From assembly GCA_963677245.1 (NCBI GenBank), contig OY781921.1:4216001-4280000 (forward strand): a stretch of 64,000 nucleotides of DNA. Direction: 5' to 3'. Shown here one piece after another: positions 18,538 through 27,490 of the stretch. The first letter of the stretch is position 1. Each line of letters opens with the position of its first letter. The translations under genes were made by a program, and so were the position numbers. Source of the stretch: Saccharicrinis sp963677245 (GTDB taxonomy: Bacteria; Bacteroidota; Bacteroidia; Bacteroidales; Marinilabiliaceae). The notes under the pieces were generated by a model. That model ran no database searches, had not been told where the DNA came from, and saw nothing but the letters and a program-made list of their open reading frames with translations.

Positions 18538-19551
18538 TTATTTAATCGGAATATACACTTCGCTGATCCATTTTCTCTCGTCAGGCTCTAATTCAGGACT
18601 GGTTAAGTATACCTCGTAAGGTGCAATTTTATCATTTTCTTTCACCTTATGCGTTTGTAAGTAACTCATTCCGGCAGCCCAGGCGTTTGAAATATGTTCG
18701 TAATCACCGGTAAATTTTATTTTTAAAGCTTTGCTAACCGGAATTTTTCCTGTGTAAAAAGGAGCTTCAACAGCCAAACTGTCTTGAATAGGTAGTGCCG
18801 TGGTGTACTCGCAGTTTTTTTCTACAAAATCAAATGTGTGATAGATACTGAAAATCTTATCGTAGCTTAAACTTTTTTCGGCAGCATATGTGGTAAGCTT
18901 AGTAATAGAAGCTTTCATCGTGTTGCTTACTTCGTCCATGGTGCAGCTGGTTTTTTCGCCGATATACGAAACAGAAGGGGCATCCACAATTCCAATGATC
19001 TCAATTTTAGAGGCCACGTAACCTTTTTCTGCTAAATCTTTAATCATTTTTAATCCACGCTCGAAATCCATTCCAATCATTGGATCCATCATTTTGGCCA
19101 TAAAGCGCATCATAAAAGGCATTTCGCCTTTCATTCCCCATGTTACTTCAGTTACTGAATCGTTTACATTATTAAACTCCCAGTACACGTTCGATTTGGA
19201 TTCGTAGGGTTTTAAAAAGTGAATGCTTTGATCTATGGTTTTGCCTTCATTAATATTTTCGTGCTTCATAATTCCCGAACCAACCAATTCACCTTCCCAA
19301 GCGTAAGAATCACCAACGCTTGCTCCATTTCCGGTAACATCCACCTTAGCATCAGGTTCCATGCATAACCAAGGCGACCAGCTTGTCCATTGATTGAAAT
19401 CCTTTACGAGCCCAAAAACTTCTCCATTCGCTTTATTTACGGTAATTGATCTTTTTACATCATAACTTCCATCCAGTGTGGCCAGCCAGATACAAAAGGC
19501 TCCAACAGCTATAACAATAACAGCGAGAATGGTGATTAGGAATTTTTTCAT
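18538..19551 (-). CDS. Membrane-anchored SRPBCC plus GyrI-like effector-binding protein
   Basis: 337 residues. One N-terminal membrane helix (FLITILAVIVIAVGAFCIWLA). Residues ~30-175 look like an SRPBCC/polyketide-cyclase lipid-binding fold (DVKRSITVNKANGEVF, FNQWTSWSPW). Residues ~180-337 look like a GyrI/AraC-type effector-binding domain (VSYIGEKTSCTMDEVSNTM, FTGDYEHISNAWAAGMSYLQ, EVYLTSP, ending ISEVYIPIK). This two-domain arrangement is common in Bacteroidota and binds unknown small molecules. Followed by a terminator. No ligand can be inferred. Confidence 0.85.
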   Translation of the reverse strand: MKKFLITILAVIVIAVGAFCIWLATLDGSYDVKRSITVNKANGEVFGLVKDFNQWTSWSPWLCMEPDAKVDVTGNGASVGDSYAWEGELVGSGIMKHENINEGKTIDQSIHFLKPYESKSNVYWEFNNVNDSVTEVTWGMKGEMPFMMRFMAKMMDPMIGMDFERGLKMIKDLAEKGYVASKIEIIGIVDAPSVSYIGEKTSCTMDEVSNTMKASITKLTTYAAEKSLSYDKIFSIYHTFDFVEKNCEYTTALPIQDSLAVEAPFYTGKIPVSKALKIKFTGDYEHISNAWAAGMSYLQTHKVKENDKIAPYEVYLTSPELEPDERKWISEVYIPIK

Positions 19552-19605
19552 GATAATGTGTTTTAGTTTGTGTTTTATGTTGTTTAAAGTAAGAATTAAA
19601 AATCA

Positions 19606-21081
19606 CTAGTTCAATACAAGCGACATGATCTCAGATCCTATACTTTCATTATTTGTATGGTTTAGTGCGGTAATCTGAATGCCATAAATATCCTTTTCGT
19701 TTGCTATGATATCCTGAATTGGGATTTTATTTTTTTGCGTTATTTTAATGAGTTGTCTAATGCCGGCCTGCTTAATCAGGTAAATGGCAAATTTTATATC
19801 ATCTGTTTTAGAGCCCTCGTGTTTCCATCTAAGCTGTTCTTTTTTTATTTCTAATTCATAAGGAGCTTTAGGTGCAGAGTTATTAATCCATGGCATTGGA
19901 GGAATAAGTGCGGGGTATTTATATAAATGGTTTTTCAAAGTATCAGTAAATCCCAGTTCGTTTTTAGAAAAATGCTTATGACTAAAAAAAACATTTCCGC
20001 TTGCCTTTGGGGTTTTTCTTACAATATCTATTTGTAGAGGAAGTTGAGAAGCATTTTGCCATTCTGGTTTATTGGCATTGTTTTTATACAAGGCATGCCC
20101 AATAAAAATAGAGCGTTCGCATGCCTGATCCGACCACCATTGTGTAAGATGTTCAAAGGGAACGGCTTTATTTTCGGTACTCCAGTATAGCTGTGGAGTC
20201 AAATAATCAATCCAGCCCTTCTCTATCCAAAGCAATACGTCGGCATACAAATCATCATAGTTTGTAATTCCTGCATTTGTCAACGAGCCTCTTTCGTCTC
20301 TGATTTGATTTCTCCATACTCCAAAGGGACTTATACCAAATTTAATATTTGGGTTTATTTTTTTGATTGCCAGATTTAAGTCTTTAATGGTTTCGTTAAC
20401 ATTGTTTCTTCTCCAGTCACCAATGTCGGGAAACTGATTTTGGGATGGCATGTAAGCGGCAGAGTCAGGGAAAGCTTGACCAGCAATGGGGTAAGGGTAA
20501 AAATAATCGTCAAAATGAATACCGTCAACCTGATAGTTACTCACTATTTCCTGTACAATGTTTATAATATGATTTTTGCATTCTTTGATTCCCGGGTTAA
20601 AATATTTTTTGCCACCATAGTTAATTACCCATTCCGGATGCAATAGTGCCGGATGGTTTTTGTGTAATTGTTGCGTTGGAGAATTGGTTATTCGGTATGG
20701 ATTAATCCAGGCATGTATTTCTATGTTTCTTTTGTGCGCTTCTTTAATCCATATTTTTAAAGGATTGTAGCCCGGCCTTTTTCCTTGTTCCCCTGTTAAG
20801 TATCTCGACCATGGTTCTATTTTAGATGGATAGAAGGTTCCGGAACTTGGTCGCACCTGTAAGAAAACCGTATTAAAGTTGTGATCCTGATAAAAGTCTA
20901 ATGCTTCAATAATCTCTTTTTTCTGCATTTTAGCTTTCAGCTGAGCAGATGAAGGCCAATCGATGTTAGCCACAGTGGCAATCCAGGCACCTCGCAATTC
21001 AACAGAAGGTGTTTGTGCAAATGAGTTTTTCAGACAAATAACTCCGAGTAAAAAGATAATAAAACAACGCATTCTATTCAT
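19606..21081 (-). CDS. Family 10-like glycosyl hydrolase (GHL10/DUF187)
   Basis: 491 residues from the ATG at 21079-21081 (MNRMRCFIIF); the longer frame would start with TTG at 21093. Signal peptide ends near 'KNSFAQ'. The core 'ELRGAWIATVANIDWPS' and 'DGIHFDDYFYPYPI' (residues ~186-199) is the hallmark of the GHL10/YngK family, a TIM barrel related to glycosidases, with acidic residues at the DD motif. 'IEIHAWINPYR' and 'IKFGISPFGVWRN' are also conserved. The family probably acts on cell wall or polysaccharide; the substrate is not defined. It is divergent from the LamG-nuclease lipoprotein. Confidence 0.92.
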   Translation of the reverse strand: MNRMRCFIIFLLGVICLKNSFAQTPSVELRGAWIATVANIDWPSSAQLKAKMQKKEIIEALDFYQDHNFNTVFLQVRPSSGTFYPSKIEPWSRYLTGEQGKRPGYNPLKIWIKEAHKRNIEIHAWINPYRITNSPTQQLHKNHPALLHPEWVINYGGKKYFNPGIKECKNHIINIVQEIVSNYQVDGIHFDDYFYPYPIAGQAFPDSAAYMPSQNQFPDIGDWRRNNVNETIKDLNLAIKKINPNIKFGISPFGVWRNQIRDERGSLTNAGITNYDDLYADVLLWIEKGWIDYLTPQLYWSTENKAVPFEHLTQWWSDQACERSIFIGHALYKNNANKPEWQNASQLPLQIDIVRKTPKASGNVFFSHKHFSKNELGFTDTLKNHLYKYPALIPPMPWINNSAPKAPYELEIKKEQLRWKHEGSKTDDIKFAIYLIKQAGIRQLIKITQKNKIPIQDIIANEKDIYGIQITALNHTNNESIGSEIMSLVLN

Positions 21082-21221
21082 TTTGATAGCCAAAGATGGT
21101 TTTTTTTATTAAAAGAATCTAATGTTAAGAAATTAGAAGAATGGTAAATAGTTACTCTATTATGAAACTTTATTTGTAATTTACTCGAACAATCGAAAAT
21201 ACCTTGCACATAATTTCGTTG

Positions 21222-22802
21222 ATGCTACATTTTATTAAAAATATTTGGTTGGTTATTGGCTTGCTGGCAATGACTTCATGTCAGTTCTTTGAGCCTGCCC
21301 CTCAAAATCCTTCTGTCCCATTAATATACTTTAGTTTTAATGGCACCAATACTTCAAATGGAATTGAGTCATTTAAGGTATTCGGAAATCAAAAGATGTC
21401 TTATGCTGCCGGAATTCAGGATTCGGCCCTTGATCTAAGTATTCATTCCTTGCATCGGAAACCTGTTGTAATGAATACTAAAGGCAATTTTATACCACAG
21501 GAACAGCAATCTTTTTCTGTGATTGTCTGGGTAAAAATGGACAAAGACGATAGTGAGGTATATGGTATTGCCGGTAATAAAGGATTGAATACAAGTGCAG
21601 AAAGTGGGTGGATTATATCTTCAACTTCTGATGGAGCCTGGCAGTTTGAGGTTTCTGATGGTTATCATTATCAAAAATATAAAGCTACGCCTCAGCGTCA
21701 GAGGATTAATGATGGAAAATGGCATCAATTGGGTTTTTTGATGGATAAGCATGAACAGATGGCGCGTACTTTTTTCGACGGAAAACAGGTTGGCGTTTTA
21801 AGTTTGGAAGGAATTCAAAGTTTTGATGCTGATTATAATTTATTCATCGGGTGCGACCCGGCTTCTCGCGATTATACCAAAGATACTTTTAACGGCTTAA
21901 TTGATGAGGTGGGCGTATGGTCAAAAAAATTAGAAGATGCTCAGTTTAGAGAAGCATATTCGTATATTAAAAAGGAGCGATTAGCTTCGGTTCTTGAGGG
22001 AAGTGATTCTATAAGAGTAATGACCTGGAATATTTGGAATGGCGGTCAGCAGATGGGAAAAACAGTGGGTTTAAACATTATTGCTGATAATATTAAAAAG
22101 CATCAGGTTGATATTGTTGCATTACAGGAAGAGTTTGGATCAGGTGAATATATCGCAGACAAATTAGACTATTATTTATACAGAAGAAGTGAGAACCTGT
22201 GTTTGATAAGTCGATTTCCGCTGGGCAAACATTACAATATTTATAAGCCTATGAATTCTGGCGGAGTAGAAGTTTTGGTTAATGATGAAACATCACTCCT
22301 GGTTTGTCCTGTTTGGTTAAATTTTCAACCTAATATCAATGGTTTGTTAATGAATACCTCAATTCCAACAGATACAATTATCGATATTGAAAATGATACG
22401 CGAGCCAATGAAGCTACTTTTATTTTAAGTGAGTTAGATCGACTGAACAATGACATGAGAACCAATGCGGTTATTTTGGCTGGTGATTTTAATAGTGGCT
22501 CACATCTTGATTGGACCTTAAGAAATAAGCAGAATAAATATCAAAAAGAAATTCCATTTCCTGCCACCCAAAAAGTAATGCAAAAGGGTTTTATTGATGC
22601 TTATCGCGAAATGTGGCCGGATGAAATATTGCATAGCGGGAACACCTATTCTCCACTGTTTAAAGAAGGCTATCAGGATAGAATAGATTTCATCTTTTAT
22701 AAAGGTAAAACCTTAAAAGCGATCAATGCAACTGTGATCAATTCAACTACTCAGATATTTCCTTCAGATCATGCTGCCGTTGTTGTTACATTTAAATTGT
22801 AG
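21222..22802 (+). CDS. Lipoprotein with LamG-like and endonuclease/exonuclease/phosphatase domains
   Basis: 526 residues from the ATG at 21222; the longer frame starts at TTG 21204. Lipobox 'LLAMTSC' near residue 20. Residues ~40-250 form a LamG/concanavalin-like jelly roll (SFSVIVWVKMD, GKWHQLGFLMD, FNGLIDEVGVWSK). Residues ~270-526 are an EEP-superfamily domain: 'MTWNIWNGG', 'ALQEEF', 'LAGDFNSGSHLDW', 'DRIDFIFYKG' and terminal 'SDHAAVVVTF' carry the metal- and phosphate-binding Asn, Glu, Asp and His. It could be a surface phosphodiesterase or nuclease; substrate unknown. Divergent from the GHL10 gene. Confidence 0.9.
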   Translation: MLHFIKNIWLVIGLLAMTSCQFFEPAPQNPSVPLIYFSFNGTNTSNGIESFKVFGNQKMSYAAGIQDSALDLSIHSLHRKPVVMNTKGNFIPQEQQSFSVIVWVKMDKDDSEVYGIAGNKGLNTSAESGWIISSTSDGAWQFEVSDGYHYQKYKATPQRQRINDGKWHQLGFLMDKHEQMARTFFDGKQVGVLSLEGIQSFDADYNLFIGCDPASRDYTKDTFNGLIDEVGVWSKKLEDAQFREAYSYIKKERLASVLEGSDSIRVMTWNIWNGGQQMGKTVGLNIIADNIKKHQVDIVALQEEFGSGEYIADKLDYYLYRRSENLCLISRFPLGKHYNIYKPMNSGGVEVLVNDETSLLVCPVWLNFQPNINGLLMNTSIPTDTIIDIENDTRANEATFILSELDRLNNDMRTNAVILAGDFNSGSHLDWTLRNKQNKYQKEIPFPATQKVMQKGFIDAYREMWPDEILHSGNTYSPLFKEGYQDRIDFIFYKGKTLKAINATVINSTTQIFPSDHAAVVVTFKL

Positions 22803-22875
22803 CAGAAAATGTAATTTAGGATAAGGGTAAAATATGGTTTATCTTGTCTTATAATTACAAAAGGTGACATATTGA

Positions 22876-23442
22876 ATGCGGCAAACAAGCAAAGAATATA
22901 GCGACCAATTTATTTTTTCGAGAATAAAAAAGGGAGATGAACAAGCTTTTGAGCAAGTGTTTAAAACACATTATGTGTATTTAACAACTGTTGCAAAATC
23001 TTTTGTTCATGATATTGATTTGGCTGAAAGTATAGTGCAAAATGTGTTTGTTAAGCTCTGGGAAAACAAGGATAAGTATGACATTCACTCCTTAAAAGCT
23101 TATTTGGTCATTGCTGTAAGAAATACATGTCATAATGAACTAAAGAGATTGAAGCACGAACGCTTTCTTCAAAAAACTATAGGAGAGGAGGAACTTGTTA
23201 CGCATGTTGATTATTCAGATACCGGAGTAATCGAGCGGATTCATAAAGTTATTAACCTTCTGCCTGAGCAAAGAAGAAAAATTTTTAAACTAAATCGCCT
23301 GGATGGTCTTAAATATCGTGAAATTGCTGAAATGTTGAATATTTCTCCTAAAACGGTGGAGGTGCAAATGGGAAAAGCCTTAAAATTTCTTCGGGAGCAT
23401 CTGTTAGAATTAAAAAAGCAAATCTATCATATGCTTTGGTAA
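22876..23442 (+). CDS. ECF-type RNA polymerase sigma factor
   Basis: 188 residues. Region 2 (EQAFEQVFKTHYVYLTTVAKSFV, then ESIVQNVFVKLWENK) and region 4 (LPEQRRKIFKLNRLDGLKYREIAEMLNISPKTVEVQMGKAL) are complete, so it is an ECF sigma of the Bacteroidota FecI-like group. A FecR-like anti-sigma gene follows 45 bases later and an STN-domain protein after that, so it very probably drives a FecR-controlled regulon. The ATG at 22876 gives the expected length. Confidence 0.95.
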   Translation: MRQTSKEYSDQFIFSRIKKGDEQAFEQVFKTHYVYLTTVAKSFVHDIDLAESIVQNVFVKLWENKDKYDIHSLKAYLVIAVRNTCHNELKRLKHERFLQKTIGEEELVTHVDYSDTGVIERIHKVINLLPEQRRKIFKLNRLDGLKYREIAEMLNISPKTVEVQMGKALKFLREHLLELKKQIYHMLW

Positions 23443-23487
23443 ATTTAATGATGTGGATAATGAGTACTATAAATTGTATTGAATAAG

Positions 23488-24456
23488 ATGAATGCAGATA
23501 AAAACATAAACTGGGAATTGGCTGCTAAAGTATATGCCGGCGAGGCAGATAGGCAGGAGCAGGAATGCTTTGAGCAATGGTTAAGGTATCCGGAAAATCA
23601 ACAGGAGTGGGAAAAAATAATGAATGAATTAAAGCAGGTGGATCATGCTTTGGTAAATGAAACGGTTGATGTTGATAAAGCCTGGGGAAAGGTGAAATCC
23701 AGAATGACTAAACCTAAATATGCAGTTTTAAATATCAAGCAATCTGTTTATGTAGCAGCAGTAGTGGCAATTATTCTGGCAGTTGTGTTTTTCCTCTATC
23801 CCAAAGGAATAATTAATGTAGATCAGTATTTAGTAGAGTCCGTTAATAAGGATGTGCTTAAAAAAGTAGAGCTAAAAGATGGTTCTGTTGTTGATTTAAA
23901 CTATAAAGCAAGGTTGTCTTATGATAGTCAGTTTGGAAATGAGATAAGAGAAGTGAAATTAGAAGGAGAAGCTTTTTTTGATATAATACCAAATAAAAAT
24001 AAGCCTTTTGTTATTCTTACTAATGGAATGAAAATTAAAGTACTGGGAACTTCGTTTAATGTAAAATCCACTTCAGGATCAGGATTAAATGAAGTTAATG
24101 TAAGCTCAGGTGTTGTGGAAATATCAAGTGTAAATGATGCCAATAATAAGCTTGTTGTGAAAGCTGGAGAAAAAGCAATTTTTAATTTAACTCAACATTC
24201 TTTTGCCAAGGAGAAGGTATTAAATGATAATTACCTGGCATGGAAAACGAAAGAAATTGTTTTTAAAAATGAGGAACTAAGTAAGGCTTTAGGTATAATT
24301 GAAGATGCATACCATATCTCCATATCTTATCCGGAAACATTTAATATTGATGAGGCTAAACTAACAGCGACATTTCATAAGCATAGTATTGATTTTATTT
24401 TAGATGTCCTGGATAAAACTTATCATGTAGATTTTACTCTTGCTAATAACAACTAG
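23488..24456 (+). CDS. FecR-family anti-sigma factor
   Basis: 322 residues from the ATG at 23488; a TTG at 23479 would add three residues. N-terminal cytoplasmic part (INWELAAKVYAGEADRQEQECFEQWL) contacts the sigma factor. One membrane helix follows (AAVVAIILAVVFFLYP, ~88-105). The periplasmic FecR domain has 'VELKDGSVVDLNYKARLSYD' and 'REVKLEGEAFFDI', and the C-terminal DUF4974-like domain has 'ALGIIEDAYHISISYP'. It receives the signal from an outer-membrane STN-bearing protein and releases the sigma factor. It lies between the sigma gene and the STN protein in one operon. Confidence 0.95.
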   Translation: MNADKNINWELAAKVYAGEADRQEQECFEQWLRYPENQQEWEKIMNELKQVDHALVNETVDVDKAWGKVKSRMTKPKYAVLNIKQSVYVAAVVAIILAVVFFLYPKGIINVDQYLVESVNKDVLKKVELKDGSVVDLNYKARLSYDSQFGNEIREVKLEGEAFFDIIPNKNKPFVILTNGMKIKVLGTSFNVKSTSGSGLNEVNVSSGVVEISSVNDANNKLVVKAGEKAIFNLTQHSFAKEKVLNDNYLAWKTKEIVFKNEELSKALGIIEDAYHISISYPETFNIDEAKLTATFHKHSIDFILDVLDKTYHVDFTLANNN

Positions 24457-24495
24457 TTGTCATTAATTGGTATATTTATAATTATTGACAACGGG

Positions 24496-26013
24496 ATGAA
24501 GTTTTTTAAAATCTTTTTTTGCATATGGCCAATGTTCTTTGTGTCTCATCTGGGATGGGCGCAAGATGTACTTGATGAATTGGTTTCTGTGCAATATCCG
24601 CATATTAAAATTCATGCATTCTTAGATTCAATTCATCAGAATTATAATGTAGATTTTTCTTACGATCCTTCTGTTATTCCCTCAGATTCATCTTTTGTAG
24701 CCGTTTTTGATAAACAAAGTTTAGAGGAGGTATTGAGCATCATCTTTAAGAACCATCATGTAGGGTTTGAATCCGTTGATAGGCAAATAATCATTACAAC
24801 ATATCAAAGAGAGGTATTTGTAAAAGATTTTATTTTACTAACAGGAGTAGTGGTTTCTGCAAAAAATGATCAACTGTTGCCTCTGGTCAATTTGGCGTTA
24901 AAGGATGAACCAATAGGGACAACAACAAATATGGAAGGTCAATTTGAGTTTTTAATACCTGAAAAATTCATCGGCAAAAAGATTTACTTTTCTTCAATTG
25001 GTTTTGAGGCTGATAGTATGACTATTCCTGAAGAAGATACAATTATACAAATATCTCTTGATCCACAAACGGTCCGATTAAAAGAGGTGGAAGTTCGTTA
25101 TCTGATTGCTGATGATATTGTCAAGAACTTTTTAAAGAATAAAGAGAAGAATTATCCGGTAGAATCAGCCTTACACACTGCATTTTTTAGGGAAACTATT
25201 CGTCAGGACGGCAAGTTTATAGAAGCCTCGGAGGCCATATTAGATATTTATAAAAGTTCATATTTAAAGACTTTCGATAATGAAAAAGTTCGATTTGTAA
25301 GAGGGCGAAAGCGGGTTGAAGACACCCGTGTTTCATATGCAAGGCTTCGGCTGGCAGGAGGACCAGTTTTGTTTTCAAGAATAGATGTTGCCAAGCATCT
25401 GGATTTTATTTCTGAAGCCAACGATAAAAACTACTTCTATATGAATAAAGGAAAGGAAGTTATTCAGGATAGGGTTGTTTATAAAGTGGGATTTAAACCT
25501 GTGGTTGAGTTAGAAGATATTTATTACGAAGGAGATTTGTATTTTGATATTGAATCATTTGCCTTGATATGTGCCGAATTCAGCATGACCAAGCGAACTT
25601 TGCGACAAAGTGAAAAATACCTGATTCAAAAGCAGGCTAAAAAAGTGAAGTCGTCTCCTGTATTTACACACTATTATATTGATTATAGAGCATATAATAA
25701 TAAATGGATTTTGAACCGGGTTAGCGGAGAGCTAATCATTCGAATTCATGATAAAAGAAATAAAGTGAAGTCTGAATACTTAGCAACGGCAGAAATGATT
25801 ATAACGGATTCAGAGGCTGCAGCAGGAAGACGTATTAAATATTCGGAATCATTTAAACCAAATTACGTTTTGGCAAAAGAAATAGTGGACTACGATCCGG
25901 ATTTTTGGAAGAATTATAACGTTATTAAACCTGAAGAAGATCTGGAAAAAGTATTTAAAGCAAGTGTAGTGGATATTAACGTGGTGCCTAAACCTAAAAA
26001 AACCAAGCCTTAG
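24496..26013 (+). CDS. STN and carboxypeptidase-regulatory-like protein without TonB barrel
   Basis: 505 residues from the ATG at 24496 (MKFFKIFFC); a TTG at 24457 would extend it. Signal peptide ends near 'SHLGWAQ'. Residues ~40-110 are an STN (secretin/TonB short N-terminus) domain (HAFLDSIHQNYNVDFSYDPS). Residues ~115-200 are a carboxypeptidase-D-regulatory-like fold (VVVSAKNDQLLPLVNLALKD, GTTTNMEGQFEFLIP). The rest (~200-505) has no plug or beta-barrel; it resembles DUF5686-neighbour outer-membrane proteins, but I cannot name it. Position in the sigma/FecR operon suggests it feeds the FecR signal. Its final codons overlap a terminator hairpin. Confidence 0.88.
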   Translation: MKFFKIFFCIWPMFFVSHLGWAQDVLDELVSVQYPHIKIHAFLDSIHQNYNVDFSYDPSVIPSDSSFVAVFDKQSLEEVLSIIFKNHHVGFESVDRQIIITTYQREVFVKDFILLTGVVVSAKNDQLLPLVNLALKDEPIGTTTNMEGQFEFLIPEKFIGKKIYFSSIGFEADSMTIPEEDTIIQISLDPQTVRLKEVEVRYLIADDIVKNFLKNKEKNYPVESALHTAFFRETIRQDGKFIEASEAILDIYKSSYLKTFDNEKVRFVRGRKRVEDTRVSYARLRLAGGPVLFSRIDVAKHLDFISEANDKNYFYMNKGKEVIQDRVVYKVGFKPVVELEDIYYEGDLYFDIESFALICAEFSMTKRTLRQSEKYLIQKQAKKVKSSPVFTHYYIDYRAYNNKWILNRVSGELIIRIHDKRNKVKSEYLATAEMIITDSEAAAGRRIKYSESFKPNYVLAKEIVDYDPDFWKNYNVIKPEEDLEKVFKASVVDINVVPKPKKTKP

Positions 26014-26021
26014 CTTGGTTT
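26000..26021. terminator. Bidirectional hairpin terminator, convergent genes
   Basis: Stem aaccaagc (26001-26008) with gcttggtt (26013-26020), 4-base loop. The stop codon of the plus-strand STN gene lies inside the hairpin. On the minus strand it is followed by ttttttt, making it a strong terminator for the ACP-like gene; the plus-strand tail is weaker. Confidence 0.7.
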
Positions 26022-26053
26022 AATTGTTATTTGTAATCTGACATCGAAATGTA

Positions 26054-26293
26054 TTAGGCGCAATGTTTCTGTAAGTACTCAATTGTTGAACCAACTGATG
26101 AAAGTTGTTTTAACTCAGAGTTTTCAATCTCAAGTTGAAATTTAGTTTCCAATAAGAATAAAAAACAAGTTAAATCCACATCGTCCATCAATAACTCCTC
26201 TTTTAAAGCCGCGTCCTCAACAATTTTATTTCTGGGTACTCCTGTTTTTCTTAAAACTTTATATAAGTTTCTTCTAATTGTTTCTTGCTTCAT
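26054..26293 (-). CDS. Acyl-carrier-protein-like protein lacking the phosphopantetheine serine
   Basis: 79 residues. The length and the pattern 'LLMDDVDLTCFLFLLETKFQLEI...TIEYLQKHCA' match the helix II-III region of acyl carrier proteins (consensus DSLDTVELVMALEEEFGI). The carrier serine position is Asp38 (MDDVDL), so it cannot carry 4'-phosphopantetheine in the usual way. It ends in Cys-Ala. It stands alone between convergent and divergent neighbours and is terminated by a strong hairpin. It may be a regulatory or structural ACP homologue. Alignment is by eye. Confidence 0.7.
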   Translation of the reverse strand: MKQETIRRNLYKVLRKTGVPRNKIVEDAALKEELLMDDVDLTCFLFLLETKFQLEIENSELKQLSSVGSTIEYLQKHCA

Positions 26294-26507
26294 CTTAGTA
26301 TTCTGTTTTGCTTATAAAGCAGGTTTCGTTAGGTATGACAATTCAATAGTTTATTACACGTATATAAAAAGTGAATTTTCTAAAGAAAAATTCGAAAGTA
26401 TATTATGTGTGATGTTTTTAAATGTGTTTAAAGTTCATGATCACAGGTGGTTGTGTTGGTAGTGAAATAATTATTTAAGTTGCATTTTTTTTTGAAAGCT
26501 AGCTGAT

Positions 26508-26515
26508 TATCTTTG
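26508..26515 (+). promoter_or_regulatory. Probable -7 promoter element for the DUF4494 gene
   Basis: TATCTTTG matches the Bacteroidota TAnnTTTG consensus; transcription would start about 5-7 bases later, some 30 bases before the ATG at 26550. The upstream TTTG at 26491 is too close (13 bases) and no better -33 element is seen. Confidence 0.4.
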
Positions 26516-26549
26516 TTCATCCTTATAGAAAAATTTAATATAACGCAAG

Positions 26550-27083
26550 ATGAATACGTGGTTTGAGTGCAAAGTAAAATACGAGAAGATTGATGAGCAA
26601 ACAGGTAAACAAAAAAAAGTGAATTTGCCTTACCTGATTGACGCCGTTTCATATACCGAAGCAGAAAGTAGAATTCATACTGAAATGGAGCAGTATGTTT
26701 CCGGAGAATTTTCTGTTCCTTCTATAAAAAAGGCTAATTATACCGACTTGTTCTTTTATGAAGATGGTGACAAATGGTACAAATGTAAAGTTGTTTTTGT
26801 TTCTATAGATGAAGAGGCCGGTAAAGAAAAGAAGGTGGCTAATCAAATGTTAGTGTTGGCTTCAGATTTAAAAGAAGCCTATGAGCGAATTCATGAATCA
26901 ATGAGTGGAATGACGGTTGATTATGATATTACAGCTATTATTGAAAGTAATATTGCCGACGTATTTCCTTATTTTAAAGATGAGGTGAATGAACCTATCC
27001 CAGATAATTTAAAACCTTTAGCTGAATTTGAGGCAGAAAGAAAGGAAAACAATATAGAAGGCGATAATATCGATTTAGAATAA
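26550..27083 (+). CDS. DUF4494 family protein
   Basis: 177 residues. It has two copies of a pattern: 'WFECKVKYEKIDEQTGKQKK' with 'DAVSYTEAESRIHTEM', and 'KWYKCKVVFVSIDEEAGKEKK' with 'VLASDLKEAYERIHESM'. This internal duplication is diagnostic of the DUF4494 family of Bacteroidota. The C-terminus is acidic (ENNIEGDNIDLE). No signal peptide; cytosolic. Family function is unknown. Followed by a clear terminator. Confidence 0.88.
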   Translation: MNTWFECKVKYEKIDEQTGKQKKVNLPYLIDAVSYTEAESRIHTEMEQYVSGEFSVPSIKKANYTDLFFYEDGDKWYKCKVVFVSIDEEAGKEKKVANQMLVLASDLKEAYERIHESMSGMTVDYDITAIIESNIADVFPYFKDEVNEPIPDNLKPLAEFEAERKENNIEGDNIDLE

Positions 27084-27117
27084 GAATCCATATTATTTAG
27101 GATAAGAAATTATAATA

Positions 27118-27147
27118 AAAGGAATACGTTAAGTGTTCCTTTTTTTT
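27118..27147 (+). terminator. Rho-independent terminator after the DUF4494 gene
   Basis: Stem 27118-27127 / 27133-27142 (aaaggaatac with gtgttccttt, one G-U), 5-base loop, then a T run to 27147. Confidence 0.85.
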
Positions 27148-27490
27148 GTGTGATAGATTGAAATCACAAATATTAGGTATTTACTAGCTGAATAAATAGC
27201 ATTAAATTTATGTTTTCGAAAAAAAAGAGGATTGTTTTAATTATTACAATTTTATGCTTAGTTTTGTCGAAAATGATAGTAATACTATCAAAATAACAAA
27301 TTGTAAACGAAGTTCTTTACATTTTTTAAGAAAGTATGTTTTTAAACCTGTTTTAATTTCAAATCGTAGATTTTATAGGGGTTTTTAATTACAAAACATG
27401 AACTCTTAAGGATTATTTTATATTTAAATGAAGAAAAATATCTTTAATTGATTATTTTTGCGATCGATTAAGAAGACTTTATAAAATCAA
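27148..27490. other. AT-rich leader upstream of the putative PPi-PEPCK gene
   Basis: Apart from the -7-like element at 27453-27460, I see no gene and no clear hairpin. The long leader could hold regulation of the downstream enzyme, but nothing is recognisable. Confidence 0.5.
27453..27460 (+). promoter_or_regulatory. Possible -7 promoter element upstream of the putative PEPCK gene
   Basis: TATTTTTG matches TAnnTTTG, 31 bases before the ATG at 27491. No TTTG at the expected -33 distance, so support is partial. Confidence 0.35.
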
